A stretch of 64,000 nucleotides of DNA from Kryptolebias marmoratus (lineage: Eukaryota > Chordata > Actinopteri > Cyprinodontiformes > Rivulidae), in contig NC_051450.1 in the NCBI RefSeq assembly GCF_001649575.2, positions 7,260,663-7,324,662 on the forward strand, in the 5' to 3' direction. The notes under the pieces are model-generated. The model had not been told where the DNA came from. It was given only the letters and a program-made list of their open reading frames with translations, and did no database searches. This document shows, one piece after another, positions 53,580 through 64,000 of this stretch. The translations under genes and the position numbers were made by a program. Every line of letters begins with the position of its first letter. Positions within the stretch are counted from its first letter, which is position 1.

Positions 53580-55150
53580 AACAGAGCTGGGACCAATCTG
53601 ATCCGATACTGGATATCAAGCTAAGCTGTCCAATCCAACCACGCATCCAGACTCCAAGCTCACATATTGCTGCTGTTTATATCTATGTTATTGAACTAGC
53701 TTGCTCAGAATGTCCTTTTTTTGGAGATATTTCAGTGTCAATGGAGAAAAGCAATACAGCTACTCGTAATGCGTGTGAGGTAACAATTGAGAAGAAAACT
53801 CAGCAGAGCCAAGACTGGTGCGACGAAGAGTTTCAGCAGACAAGAAAGCTAAAACAGTTAAAGAAAAGTTCCTGTTTCATCATTTTGAGCTTTACCTCTA
53901 TCTGCTGTGGATCATATCAAATTTGAAAATAGTGTCAACCTGTTGGGAAACGTTGAGTTACGATATTTATTTATCTAAAATAGACACAAAGACTTACTAA
54001 AGCCAACCACACTATCTACACTAATTTTTATTAAAAGATGTTAAAATTCTTCCAACTGTTGGAGATTGTGTCGCTCCCAAGAAGCCACTACCACTACCAC
54101 TTCTTTTGGGCCTGTCCAAAATACTTTATTTCTGGCAGCAGATTTTTGCAGAACTACTGAATATATTTAGATCAGCCACTACATTTAACTGAGAACAACT
54201 TCTTTTTAGGTTTAGACGCTCAACAACAGTAAGTGTCAAAACTAAATAATTATTTGGAATACTGAGCTAAGCTGCAAGAAAAGCAATTACAAATTAATGG
54301 CTTAAACATGATGTCCAAACTCTAGATGAATGGTATGATATCGTCTATGATATATTTGTGATGGAAAGAATCACTTTTTCAATCCAAATTGTAAGACATC
54401 TGGAAAAAATGGAAAATGTATATTTTTCTTGAAATGCCCGTCTTTTATTTAGGCCTTTTTTTTAAATCAAAATAAAGCCAACAGATCACACCGGGACACT
54501 GACGCCCTGTTTTGTGGTTTCAAATCTCCAATTACTATCTAGTTCCAAACACCTTAAGGCAAATAAAGCAAATAATTTTGGCTTCATTTTAAATTGTATT
54601 ATTTGATGTAAATGACCCCTGACCCGCGACCCGACCCCGGATAGGCGGAAGACAATGGATGGACCCCTGACTGTTGGTTTATATATATTCTGCACATATA
54701 ATCGTGTATTGTCCTTTTTTCATGTTCCAATAAAAGAAAACAAGAAAAATAAATAAAAAAATAAAAAGATGTTACAAACTGTTTGAATAGTGTCAGTTCT
54801 ATAATTATTTAATCTTTGTTTGGTGCAGTGCAGCAACTCCTCTTCCTTTCTCACTTACATAAACATATAGTGAAATGCTGTTTACTAACTTAATATAAAT
54901 AATTAATGAGTGTTCATGATGGGAAAGCTTGGTAAATGACACTGTCACCAAGTGTTTTTGCTGCTGGATGTAGCAGCTTTTCAAACCAACTTACTCATGA
55001 ACTGTGCGTTAACGGCAGCCATTCTAATATGATTAATGTGATGTTACATTCAATTCAAAATAAAAGTTTAACAAATATGTTTAAATCAAACATGTCTGGA
55101 TCCTAAGCCAATGATATCGGCAGATAGTTCAGTTCTGATAATGCGATCAA
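53580..55150. mobile_element. hAT-like remnant with inserted LINE tail
   Basis: The left part 'gagctgggaccaatctgatc cgatactggatatc' and the right part 'ggatcctaagccaatgatat cggc' (55098-55122) look like ends of a decayed hAT family. A BED-like FFWRYFSVNGEKQYS frame lies at about 53715-53760. A LINE 3' tail (ccccggataggcggaagaca, 54632-54655) is inserted. Borders are uncertain. Confidence 0.4.
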
Positions 55151-57470
55151 ATTAGAAGAAACAAAACAAATCTGCTTTACAAGTTAGTTAGAAACAGATA
55201 AAGTCAATAAAATAAATACAATAAATGAAAATATAAAAACAAAAAAATCCAGTAAAATAGGCTCAAACAAGAAAAAAAATCACAACATCAAAAACCTGAC
55301 GGGACTCAAACAGAACTCAAATTAAAAGCCAATATAAAAAAGCGAGTTTTCAGGCAGGATTTGCAGAACAATTACCAAGGGGCAGGTTGTTCCTGAGGCT
55401 GGGGCCTGCCACTACAAAAACCCCAATATTCTCTGAGCCTTAATTTAAATCTTGGCTGCATTAGGATCATCTGACTGGATGATCCCTGTGCTCTTGTGGA
55501 TCGGTGCATCTCTGCAAAGTAATAAAGAAATTGAATACTAATATAGCTGTTCGTTTTCTGAATCTCTGCTTCTCTTTTCACGTATCATCCATTCATCCAT
55601 CCATCTTGAACAGAACTGAAGGGTATACAAAGTAGACAGCCAGTGTTGATGTGCACACGTGTGCTCTGACTGGCAGTTATGTATTAGTCGACAGGAAGTC
55701 AATCACATCAGATGAGCTGTATCTTTTAGAGACCAACTGCAGTCTAAGACAAAGCTGTTTAAAATGAAGACGACATACAGTATGTACACCTACAGTAAAT
55801 GTGTTTGTGTAGCACCATCTCCAGATAAGGTGGCGTTCACATAAAGAGAAAGAGTTTGTTTCCTTTCATCACAGACTTTCTTTAAAGTGTAGCTACCTGT
55901 CATATGAGCTAAAAATACTCTCACTGTCACACCTCCTCATAGGCTACACTCCTACCTGCCTTGTCGACAGCTGTTTCCATGAAGGAAATATGACGTTTGG
56001 TAGGGACACACAGGACAGGTGGATGAAAGTAATGTGTTCTTCCTTTTTTCCTTACTAAACAGGAACAAAATGTTGGCCTGTAAAGTGGACTCATCGCATC
56101 GCTCCAGAGTGAATCCAAACGGGAGTCTCAGAGCTGTGGATGTTACAGCGGCTGACTGATGAGGGCAGTGTTGGATGCCCTGACTGGTGATAAGTGATGG
56201 AAAGACTGCTTTTATGCGCAGAGACCTATTGCAGTTAATCTTACAAGAAGACGGAGTAAAGGAAAGCAGAGCAGGACGCTGCCGCACACTGCAAACTCAC
56301 GACTACCATACAAAAAACAACATCACAAGCATTAACCCTCAAAGCCGAAAAGCAAAATGTGTGAAAACAAGGCTGAAGATTTGAAATAAATGCAACATAA
56401 ATCTTTTTTTTTGTTTGCAAATACACTTATTTGCAGAGGCTTTTTATTGCCTGTCGTAGAGCTGAGGACATTTCTCAACATAAGATGATCTTATGGCATG
56501 AAATGCAGCGGGTGATATGCATTTCTTAAGGAAATGCTAGGCTTTCAATTTGTAACTTATTCAGCTCGCGACACAGTGGGAACGGTGAAAAATAATAATG
56601 ACGAGAACATATCTGGAACACTGTAGGATTTAGGTGATTTGAGGGGAACTGACCAGCGCTGTTCTGTAATACAAAGAACAAAAGCAATCAGTGTGTGACC
56701 TTCTGAACAGCAGCAGCACACACAGTGCACTGTCACCCACAGCAAGAAGGGAGAACTAAACTGTCCTGTTTACTCCTTCCATCTCTCACTCGGCGGGTCA
56801 CGCTGTCCTTGAGGAAAGGGTGTGTGTCAAGGCTGAGAGGCTGACGGGATAAAAAAAAGAGCCTTGGTGAGAGGTGGTTTGTGTGTAAAGACAAAAAAAA
56901 ACTGAAGCCAAATCAGCTGTGATAGTGAGTTCTGACTGTATCATTTAATCATCCTGAGCCTCTGAATGTAGGTTAGCCACAGTGGATCAGACGTGTCTGC
57001 ATGGAGAACATTCAGCAGTGGCTGGCATAGATCTGTGTGTGTGTGTATGTGGGTGTGTGTTCAGCTGGGGAATTCAAGCGTAATGGTTGCATTCTTATTA
57101 GTGTGTGTGTGTCTGTGTGCTGAACTGTGCCCGCGTGTCTAATAGCAACGCGTGACTGGACATCCTCATAGAACTGCCTTGAACCATTCATCCTGCCTTC
57201 CAGGATGGGATAAGAGAGGTGTGTGTGTGCCTTTGTGTGTTTCTGTCTGCACCTTAAAATAAATAATGGCCACATTCCATTTGTCAAACACAGCCCAGAA
57301 ACTACTGTATTTTTCTCATCAGCTGGGCATTCATCAACACCCAATTCATTTTTGTTATGGCTGTGCCATGGGAGGGGGGTGTGGTGTGTGTGTGTGTAGT
57401 CAAAGAATACGTGATAAACATGTAATGAGGCTGTGTGTTCCTCATTACGTGCAATCTCATGCAATGCCAT
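55150..57470. other. No gene recognised; upstream of arhgef4
   Basis: The missing 5' exon(s) of arhgef4 should lie in this direction on the minus strand, but I could not identify one. TG-rich microsatellite patches lie at 57034-57060, 57099-57120 and 57376-57400. Confidence 0.35.
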
Positions 57471-57479
57471 GAGACCCTA

Positions 57480-57710
57480 CGCGATATTTTAGCACTCAAA
57501 TTATGTGTTGGGGATGACTCTCAGCTACCACCATGAACAGTTTTTGCTCAATATCTGTAAAGTTGACAGAGGTATAGTCCTTTTTCAGTTGATAAAGCTA
57601 AAGACAGCTTAAGTCGTTAATGTTCATCACATGATTACTTTGTCAAAGTTTCATGAAAAATCTGTTTAGTGGCTCATAATATATTTTTGCAAACACAGCA
57701 ATGTTTTCTT
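57480..57710. repeat. Dispersed repeat, same family as 9165-9715
   Basis: It shares, in order, 'tgtgttggggatgactctca gctacc', 'gctcaatatctgtaaagttg', 'tcacatgattactttg', 'aaagtttcatgaaaaatct' and 'ggctcataatatatttttgc' with the units at 9.2-9.7 kb. Single copy here. Confidence 0.65.
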
Positions 57711-57929
57711 TGCAGAAAAACATTTTGTTAAAAACTATAGAGACAGGCTGACCACCATTGCCTAAAATAATATTGCAGTCATTTGAGACTTTATTGGCTA
57801 CGCACAGTATATATTGGTCTATTTCACATCATCACCACACAAATCAAAACATTGCTAAACACCACTGCAACAGTGAGCCAAAAGATGTTTAGCTATAAGC
57901 TGAAGACCTGTGCTTTAAACTGTACATCA

Positions 57930-59020
57930 TCAACAGGACAGTAAGAGCCTTTGTCAGGAGCTCAGTGGCAGTGTGGAAACTGACTCTAGAGGCCAATTCA
58001 AAGCCACTTGCACAAGTCAGCATCAAGTGCAGCATATACCAAGGTGATGCTTTGTCCCCACTCCTGTTCTGCATGGGCCTGACCCCCATCAGCCACATCA
58101 TCACAAAGAGTGGCTCTAGATACTGGATGTCATTTGAGCTGGATAATTGTGGTTGAATAGTATATACTCTTATATACTAAACAGGCAAGGTGATCACAAC
58201 TGAAGGGGTGGAACTACCTGAAGGAAACACTGCAGGTGTCCAGAGCGGCAACAAATACTTTCGAATCCCACAGGCAAATGACAACCATGATGAGGCCACA
58301 AGGAAGTCAGCCACAACCAAGTACTGTATTTTCTGGACTAAAAGGCACACCTACAAGCCTTCAATTTTTTCCAAAAACGACAGTGTGCCTTATAATCTAT
58401 AGCGTCTTATATATGTAAGAAGTCGTAATGTTTTAGTACAACTTTGGTAAACTACAAAGCCACACCGCTTGCAGCATTAAGGCTCAGTTATAGTGACGCT
58501 TTGTGGCATTGCGCAGGGCTCCGTGCCCGGTGCGCGGACCGTGCAGTGTAGGCGTTTATACTTGACGCTTAGATCGGTGCAGTATTCTACAAAAAGACAG
58601 GGGGCTGTTTTGTTTTGCTTAATGTGCCTTATAGTCCAGTGCATTTTATATATGACAAAAGTTCAAAAATGGACCATTCGTTGACAGTGCGTCCTATAAT
58701 CCAGTGCGCCCAATAGTGCGTAAAACATGGTACCTGCAGAGAGTAAAGCAGGTCCTGAAGAGACAGCTGAATGGTAAGAACAAAGTCCACACCATCAACA
58801 CATATGCTGTGCCAGTCTTCAGATACCCTGCTGGTATAATAATCTGGCCAAAGGATGCGATAGAAGCCACTGATATCAAGACAAGAAAGCTCCTCACAAG
58901 GTCAACAAGCTACAGTGGTGATATATGTAGCAATCCCAAGTGACAGCAGTAATAGGAAAAAGAACATAAACAGCTTGAGAAGGGCTGAAAAAATATTTAT
59001 GAATAGACGTGGAGGCCTCA
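57930..59020 (+). mobile_element. R2/R4-clade-like LINE fragment interrupted by a TA-flanked element
   Basis: The plus strand encodes ANSKPLAQVSIKCSIYQGDA LSPLLFCMGL, then EGVELPEGNTAGVQSGNKYF and QANDNHDEATRKSATTK up to 58321. After a 407-bp insertion it resumes as YLQRVKQVLKRQLNGKNKVH and INTYAVPVFRYPAGIIIWPK until about 58900. Same family as 11200-11480. Partly open but truncated and broken. Confidence 0.75.
58322..58732. mobile_element. TA-flanked MITE (Tc1/mariner-like) nested in the LINE
   Basis: The element spans 58324-58730. The left end CTGTATTTTCTGGACTAAAA continues to GGCACAC. The complement of the right end begins CCATGTTTTACGCACTATTG and continues to GGCGCAC. TA lies on both sides (58322-58323 and 58731-58732); a 4-bp gtac duplication is also possible. 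Removing it restores the LINE reading ...TTK-Y-LQRV.... Confidence 0.75.
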
Positions 59021-59460
59021 GTGGTGTTAGTAATCAAATGAGCACTCAGGGATGTGACCCCTGAACTGGAAGTGCTCTAACAGGTTATATGAATAAGTGC
59101 AGAGTCTCTGTAGCATTTTCTGTAAGCACTGGCCTTTTTATCCTGACTTTACCTGACACTGTTCTCCTCTGTACAACGAACACAATAAATGCCAAAATGC
59201 AGTGAAGTTGGCCACAACACTCAGAGTTCTATAAGCAAAACTATTAGAACATCCACCCCAGCAAAGATCCATTCGACCTCCACATTAGTATCTTAGCAAT
59301 CCCTTCCCCCAACAGAAACCAGCAACCTCTTGAAATTTTTGCTGTCTCATAGTTGTTCTGAAATAATATCAGAAGAATGATGAGTCTCAGCTAATCAGAA
59401 CTGATACAACCAGCAGTCCCAGCACACACAGTTTTGTGTAACAGCATGGGCATACAGAGT

Positions 59461-59730
59461 ATACAAAAAGTATTCACCTCCTTGGATGCATACATTGGCA
59501 TTCTTTACAAAAAAGACAAAAATTAAAAAAAAAAAAAAACGTATTCATTGTCAACATTAAATCAAATTTCTACAGACTAATACCAATTAAATAAAAATAT
59601 GTAAAATAAGTGACTGCAATAATAATTTAACTCAGAGAAAAGATTATTGAAAAGTAGAAGTCAGGGGATGGAGCCAAAATGATTTCCAAGGTCCTAAACA
59701 TCCCCAGGAGTTCTGTCATGAAATCTACCA
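59461..59730 (+). mobile_element. Tc1-like transposon fragment
   Basis: 'aagtattcacctccttggat' and then 'aactcagagaaaagattatt', 'agtcaggggatggagccaaa' and 'cctaaacatccccaggagtt' match the Tc1-like copy at 28.1 kb. Only the left end and the start of the transposase are present. Confidence 0.68.
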
Positions 59731-59739
59731 GGATCAAAA

Positions 59740-60600
59740 TAGTTTTTTTCCTATTTTGTCACTTCAGCAGGGTGTTGAATTAGGTTGAGTATTGATTTAA
59801 TTTTATTACGCTATTGCCAAGAAAATTGCTGACAAAAGGTTTTATTATTTTTATTATGAATTTATTCTGTTTTCTACCTTTAATGGCAGTGAGGAAGAGA
59901 GCTGCTGTAAATATAGTTTGATTCTAAGATCTCCCTGGTTGTCATGTTGATGCTGATTTGAACATTGTGGAGCTCTGATCTTTTTTGTTGAAGGTCTGTT
60001 CTGTTGATGGTTTTGTTTGTAACATCTGATTCCATTAATTATTGTGTTCTGTGTGAACTGATGGACTGAAGATCATGTATTGTGGTCTATATCTACAGGG
60101 GAGATGGCAGACATGATGTCAAAACAGAAAAAATACTGAAAACATTATTCCAACTTTCATGGTTGCATTAGATGGAACAGACTTCAAAAAGAAGTCGACG
60201 ACCAAAGTTGTCACTGAATGTGTCACATACTAGCCAAGATGGGATTGATTTCGGTGGAGGTGGGCAATCAAATAAATCACACGGACTAGAATACATTTTT
60301 GCAAGGCATGGATACAAATACAAGATGAGATTTTTTTCAAATTGTCCATGCAAACCATGGCCACACAGCTTACTCATCACTTGAATGAAAAAATTAAACA
60401 TTTAGAATTCAGACTGCAATAAAAAATTTGCTCATTATGTCACAATTTTGAGTGTCCTACTAGTCTCAAACAGTCACAGTTCAGTGAGACACCACCTATG
60501 GACACAAGCTCACAAAAACTGATCATTGGAAATCTAACATTTTTAACAAAAATACATCTGACAAAATAAATGTTAAAATGTGTCATATGGTACTGAAAAC
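59740..60600. other. No feature recognised
   Basis: A/T-rich, with open frames on both strands between 60168 and 60400 that lack homology and splice context. Confidence 0.4.
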
Positions 60601-60604
60601 CACC

Positions 60605-60800
60605 AGGTCCAATCCTGGTCCTGAAGGGCCACTATCCTGCATGTTTTAGTTGTTTCCCTGCTTTGACACACCTGATTTGAATGACTGGGTTATTAACAGC
60701 CTTCTGCAGAACTTGAAGACTTGCTGAAGAGCAGGGAAACATCTAAAATATGCAGGATAGTGTTCCTCCATGACCAGGATTGGACACCACTGGTTTATAG
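60605..60800. mobile_element. Non-autonomous hAT-like MITE (no clear TSD)
   Basis: 'ggtccaatcctggtcctgaa' and 'gaccaggattggacaccac' are inverted ends. The interior 'gggccactatcctgcatgtt ttagttgtttccctgct' is almost identical to the MITE at 22527. No 8-bp duplication is convincing. Confidence 0.7.
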
Positions 60801-60809
60801 GTTGACTGG

Positions 60810-62560
60810 TGTGGTTGTTGACATCAAACATGTCCCAAATCACTGAAAGAGAGATCGATTTGACTCATCAGCACAGACGCTTATTTCATTCCAAAAATTG
60901 ATCAGTGCATAAATGACTTTCATGCCTCCTACACACATCGTGCTTACAGTGCTGCATGGTCTATGATTTTAGTATCATTGTGTTCACTAAAACTCAAACA
61001 ATTTCTGTTTTGAGATGTTTTTCCCTAAAGGCAAACTGTGTCATGATCCTACAGTTTAGGTGTTTACTTTGGTAGTTTGAGGTTATTTCCTATAGTGTTT
61101 AGGTGTTTAGTCATGTGTCATCCTTGGCTTATTCTTAAGATTCTTTGTGTTTCTGCAAGTTTCTTTCTTGTGTCATTGTGTCACCTTTGTTTTCTCTAAG
61201 TCAGTTCTACTCCCTGCTCCTTATTACTCACCTTTCCGTAATTTGCTAAAAGCTTAGCTGGACTCACTTGGTAATTGTCCCTTCCAGTACTTCTACTTCA
61301 AGTTCAAGTTCACTCAGTCACATCCTACTGTTTGGTTACTGGTCCTGAGTCCAAGGCTCCTTGGTTTGTACATGTTGGGGGTGGGGAGCTTTTTCTTTCA
61401 ATCAAGTTCTGTTTTTTGTAGTCCCTCAGATTGTGTCTCTATTTCAGGTCCTTTAAAAACTCAACACAGGCCTTCCATTAGATTTGTCACAATCTAATCA
61501 GCTTGAGATGCACAGGCAGGGACATAACTGCAATTTCTGAATGACACACAAAGTGTGAGTTTCGAACATGTGAGTTTCACATGCAGATTTCTACATCTGT
61601 AAATATAAATCTAAAGTCTTCTTGTTCCTTGCGTTTCACTTCTCTTAAATATTTTCTACACTCAGATACTTATCTGCATATTCACAAAACTGAATTTCTG
61701 AGGCAGATGTGTTTTTTTCATGGTGACAAGGTTCTATTCATAGCTATAATTTATAAGCAAATTTTTAAACTGAAAAAAAGAGCCCATAATACCACAGGAG
61801 TATTGAGCTTTGAGCCCACTAGTACAGGATCCAATTTGGTCTTAGTAGAACAGGAGTTAGACCTTAACCCCTTTCCCAAAACTGTTCTCGAACTAGTCTA
61901 CAATGGTGAGCCACTCTTTAAGCCAGTATCTCACTGGGCTGCGCCTGCCCGCAACTAGTTTGCAAACAGCACTCCCAAGGGAGTCCCCAAAATGTCTTTA
62001 AACATTCACGGGGGTTCTCACTTCCCTTTTTTGAGTGGCAGTCCTGTCAACTGAATGTTGAACATGTTCAAAATCAGTGAGGATGCTGAGAGTAAATTAT
62101 ATCACTAAATGGATTTTTGACTCTTGATTTGAACCTGGTAGAACTTGGTTTTGAGGGAAACGGAAACACAACAGAGACATGCTTCAGCAAAGCAATGTAA
62201 TGAGTGTTTAGCACTGATGGCTGTCGATGGAGAGGAAACGGTCCTCTTTGTGCTGAATTATAACCACTTAAAAGCAGAAACAGTGGAACAAGTTGTCCTT
62301 CAGAAGTGAGGACAGAGGTCTGGAAGCATAGAAAACGAGCCATAAGGCTGTCAAACTATGCCAGGCCTGTATGTAGTGCTGTAAATCTCATTGCCCTCCC
62401 TCCTGAGGGTCATCAGGGTCTTTGTTAGCCTGGCTCACAGACAGATGTTTTGGTCACATGTACAAAGCTGTTTAAAGTTGGGGTTTTTTGTTTGATATAA
62501 ATGGCTTCTTTCTCTCCCCTCTCAAACCATCTGTCTTCTCTGTCCAAAACATGAACATTT
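60810..62560. other. No gene recognised
   Basis: One plus-strand frame of 125 codons (61581-61958) shows no recognisable domain. The VYNGEPLFKPVSHWAA end looks like a decayed repeat. Nothing else can be supported. Confidence 0.35.
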
Positions 62561-62566
62561 TGGTCT

Positions 62567-62870
62567 TCAAGAGTGTCCCTGTTTTGGTTTCTCTAATTTA
62601 GAGGTCTGAACTGCAGACACCACGTCGCTCAGTTTGTGTTTGGGTGTTTTGTCTTTAGGGTGGACCAGCCTCTGTCTGAGAGTCCCTTTAGGTCTGAAAT
62701 GCACCGGGATGTTGTGTTTGGAGAAAATCCCTCCAAGTTTCTCAGGTACTCCAGCAACATCAGGAATGATAATGTTTGTGTTTTTGTTCTTCTCCCTGTT
62801 CTGTTCAGGGGTGTGTTTTCTAGGTTTCCTGGCTGACTTGAAAAAAGACAGAATGTCAAATATCCCCATG
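62567..62870 (-). mobile_element. Penelope-like element fragment (start of GIY-YIG part)
   Basis: The minus strand encodes IFSKHNIPVHFRPKGTLRQR LVHPKDKTPKHKLSDVVSAV Q, the linker just before the GIY-YIG endonuclease in fish Penelope-like elements. It stops before the endonuclease motif. It has about 100 open codons but is clearly truncated on both sides. Confidence 0.72.
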
Positions 62871-63109
62871 TATGTAGAGCTTTTTTGATGTGTTTTTGTT
62901 ACTTATCCCTCCTGTCTGTCCTTATAGGGACATGTTTGGCCTGATGATGAAAAGTTTTTATCAAATGCTGCAACCATCATTCACACACAGTACTGCTAAC
63001 TCAGGAACAACCACTTCTCTCACTACAGCCAAATCATGTACAGTGAAAACAGGACTGCTCCAAGTTCAGAACCCTGTTGGATGCCAAACCTAACTTTGGA
63101 AGGTGTGGA

Positions 63110-63480
63110 TGACATATTCTGAATCTGAACAAAGTGGAATTAAGTGAATGAGTCAAACTTGAACCAGTTTAAAGCCAAGCCTTTGATCCTGATGAAGTAT
63201 TCCATTCTAAGTATTAAGATATGGCAATCAGTGGTATTGAAAGCAGGACTAGGATCTAACAGGATGAGAACAAAGACAAACACGCTATCTGAAGCAGCGA
63301 GGAGGCCATTAATAACCTTAACAAGTGCAGTCTCAGTGCTGTGATTTGCTCTAAAACCAGACCAGAACATAAAACGCTTCCTTGTTTTATAAATTGCACA
63401 GTGTACAAGCAGCACATTTGTTTTTTTTTTTTCTCCAAACACACATCAGTGATCATATCTGAGGCAATGTAGAGTTCTGT
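63110..63480 (-). mobile_element. L2-like LINE fragment (reverse transcriptase)
   Basis: The minus strand encodes SGFRANHSTETALVKVINGL, then a decayed LLDPSPAFNTTDCHILI and LALNWFK. This equals the FR.NHSTETALV...LLDLSAAFDTVDH block of L2/CR1 elements. Confidence 0.75.
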
Positions 63481-64000
63481 ATCATGTCCAAGAAAACTTC
63501 AAAACATGAAGGGCCTAGAGATGGAACAACCACTGTTCCTGTCAACCGCTGTATGAACTCACTCATGACTCCTACTAACTGGACTGTGAAGTTGGAAAAC
63601 TGTCAGAACTTAAAAATTTTCCCAATCACATTAAACAGTGCAGTGGCGCTTTTTTTTTGATGCCTCAGAACATGAACATAATTCTGACGGAAATTGGGTT
63701 AACAGTGATGATGAAGGGGTAATAAAGAAATCATGAAGATGGACCTCTACATTTTCAGCTTTAGGGATTCCGTATATCTCTAAGATCACAGAATTGGTAT
63801 GTTTAAACCCCTTCTTGTTTCGTTATTTTTAAGTATTTTGTAAGCAGACATACACACAAACACACAAAGACATGAGCAAAAACCGTACTGCCTTCACCTT
63901 CAGGGACTGGAGATAACAACACCAGCTGGTGACAAACAGAATAAATCAGTCTTCTTAGTGCATTAAATATCAGACACCTGTTTTAACCAGAGTAACTGTC

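Noticed and set aside
55372..55581. Small minus-strand protein-like frame
   Set aside because: No homology or splice context; the flanking text (aaaactcgctttttt) looks like a LINE 3' region.
62634..62888. Plus-strand open frames overlapping the Penelope fragment
   Set aside because: Only the minus strand matches a known protein; the plus frames are complements.

Overview
The window reads as nuclear DNA of a teleost fish, probably a percomorph. The protein-coding genes are split into short exons with GT-AG introns and have vertebrate orthologues. The space between them is packed with fish-type mobile elements: hAT, Tc1/mariner and Harbinger-like DNA elements, L2-like, R2/R4-like and other LINEs, Penelope-like elements, a BEL/Pao remnant, a tRNA-derived SINE and many microsatellites. 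Two runs of N (7401-8104 and 32583-33377) are assembly gaps. No bacterial operons, CRISPR arrays, tRNA or rRNA genes were seen.

Layout: (1) 1-4.8 kb is repeats. A hAT element with clean target-site duplication (639-3392) sits beside a BEL/Pao remnant, followed by an L2 tail. (2) 4968-10432, minus strand, holds four exons of an frrs1-like (ferric-chelate reductase 1-like) Reeler/DOMON gene. Its middle is probably lost in the first N gap and its 3' exons were not found. (3) 13243-19242, plus strand, is a complete nine-exon cibar2 (FAM92B) gene encoding a BAR-domain protein of 343 residues. It has a U12-type intron followed by a 6-nt microexon. (4) 24640-53438, minus strand, holds ten consecutive exons of arhgef4 (Asef), from just before the SH3 domain to the stop codon. 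Its first exon(s) lie upstream and were not recognised. (5) A large arhgef4 intron contains a same-strand, GC-rich locus at 47.26-47.7 kb encoding a putative 42- to 56-residue single-pass membrane microprotein. (6) 53.5-64 kb is repeat-rich and no host gene was recognised there.

The frrs1-like and cibar2 genes are head to head (2.8 kb apart); cibar2 and arhgef4 are tail to tail (5.4 kb apart). Their products act in unrelated processes: membrane redox, ciliary/membrane curvature, and Rho-GTPase activation downstream of APC. I see no sign that they form one pathway. The most unusual observations are the U12 intron plus microexon in cibar2, a frame-required GC-AG intron in the frrs1-like gene, the nested microprotein, a long-TIR cassette at 25.1-26.8 kb carrying two spliceable exon-like pieces, and an intronic array whose transcribed strand resembles the U1 snRNA 5' end.
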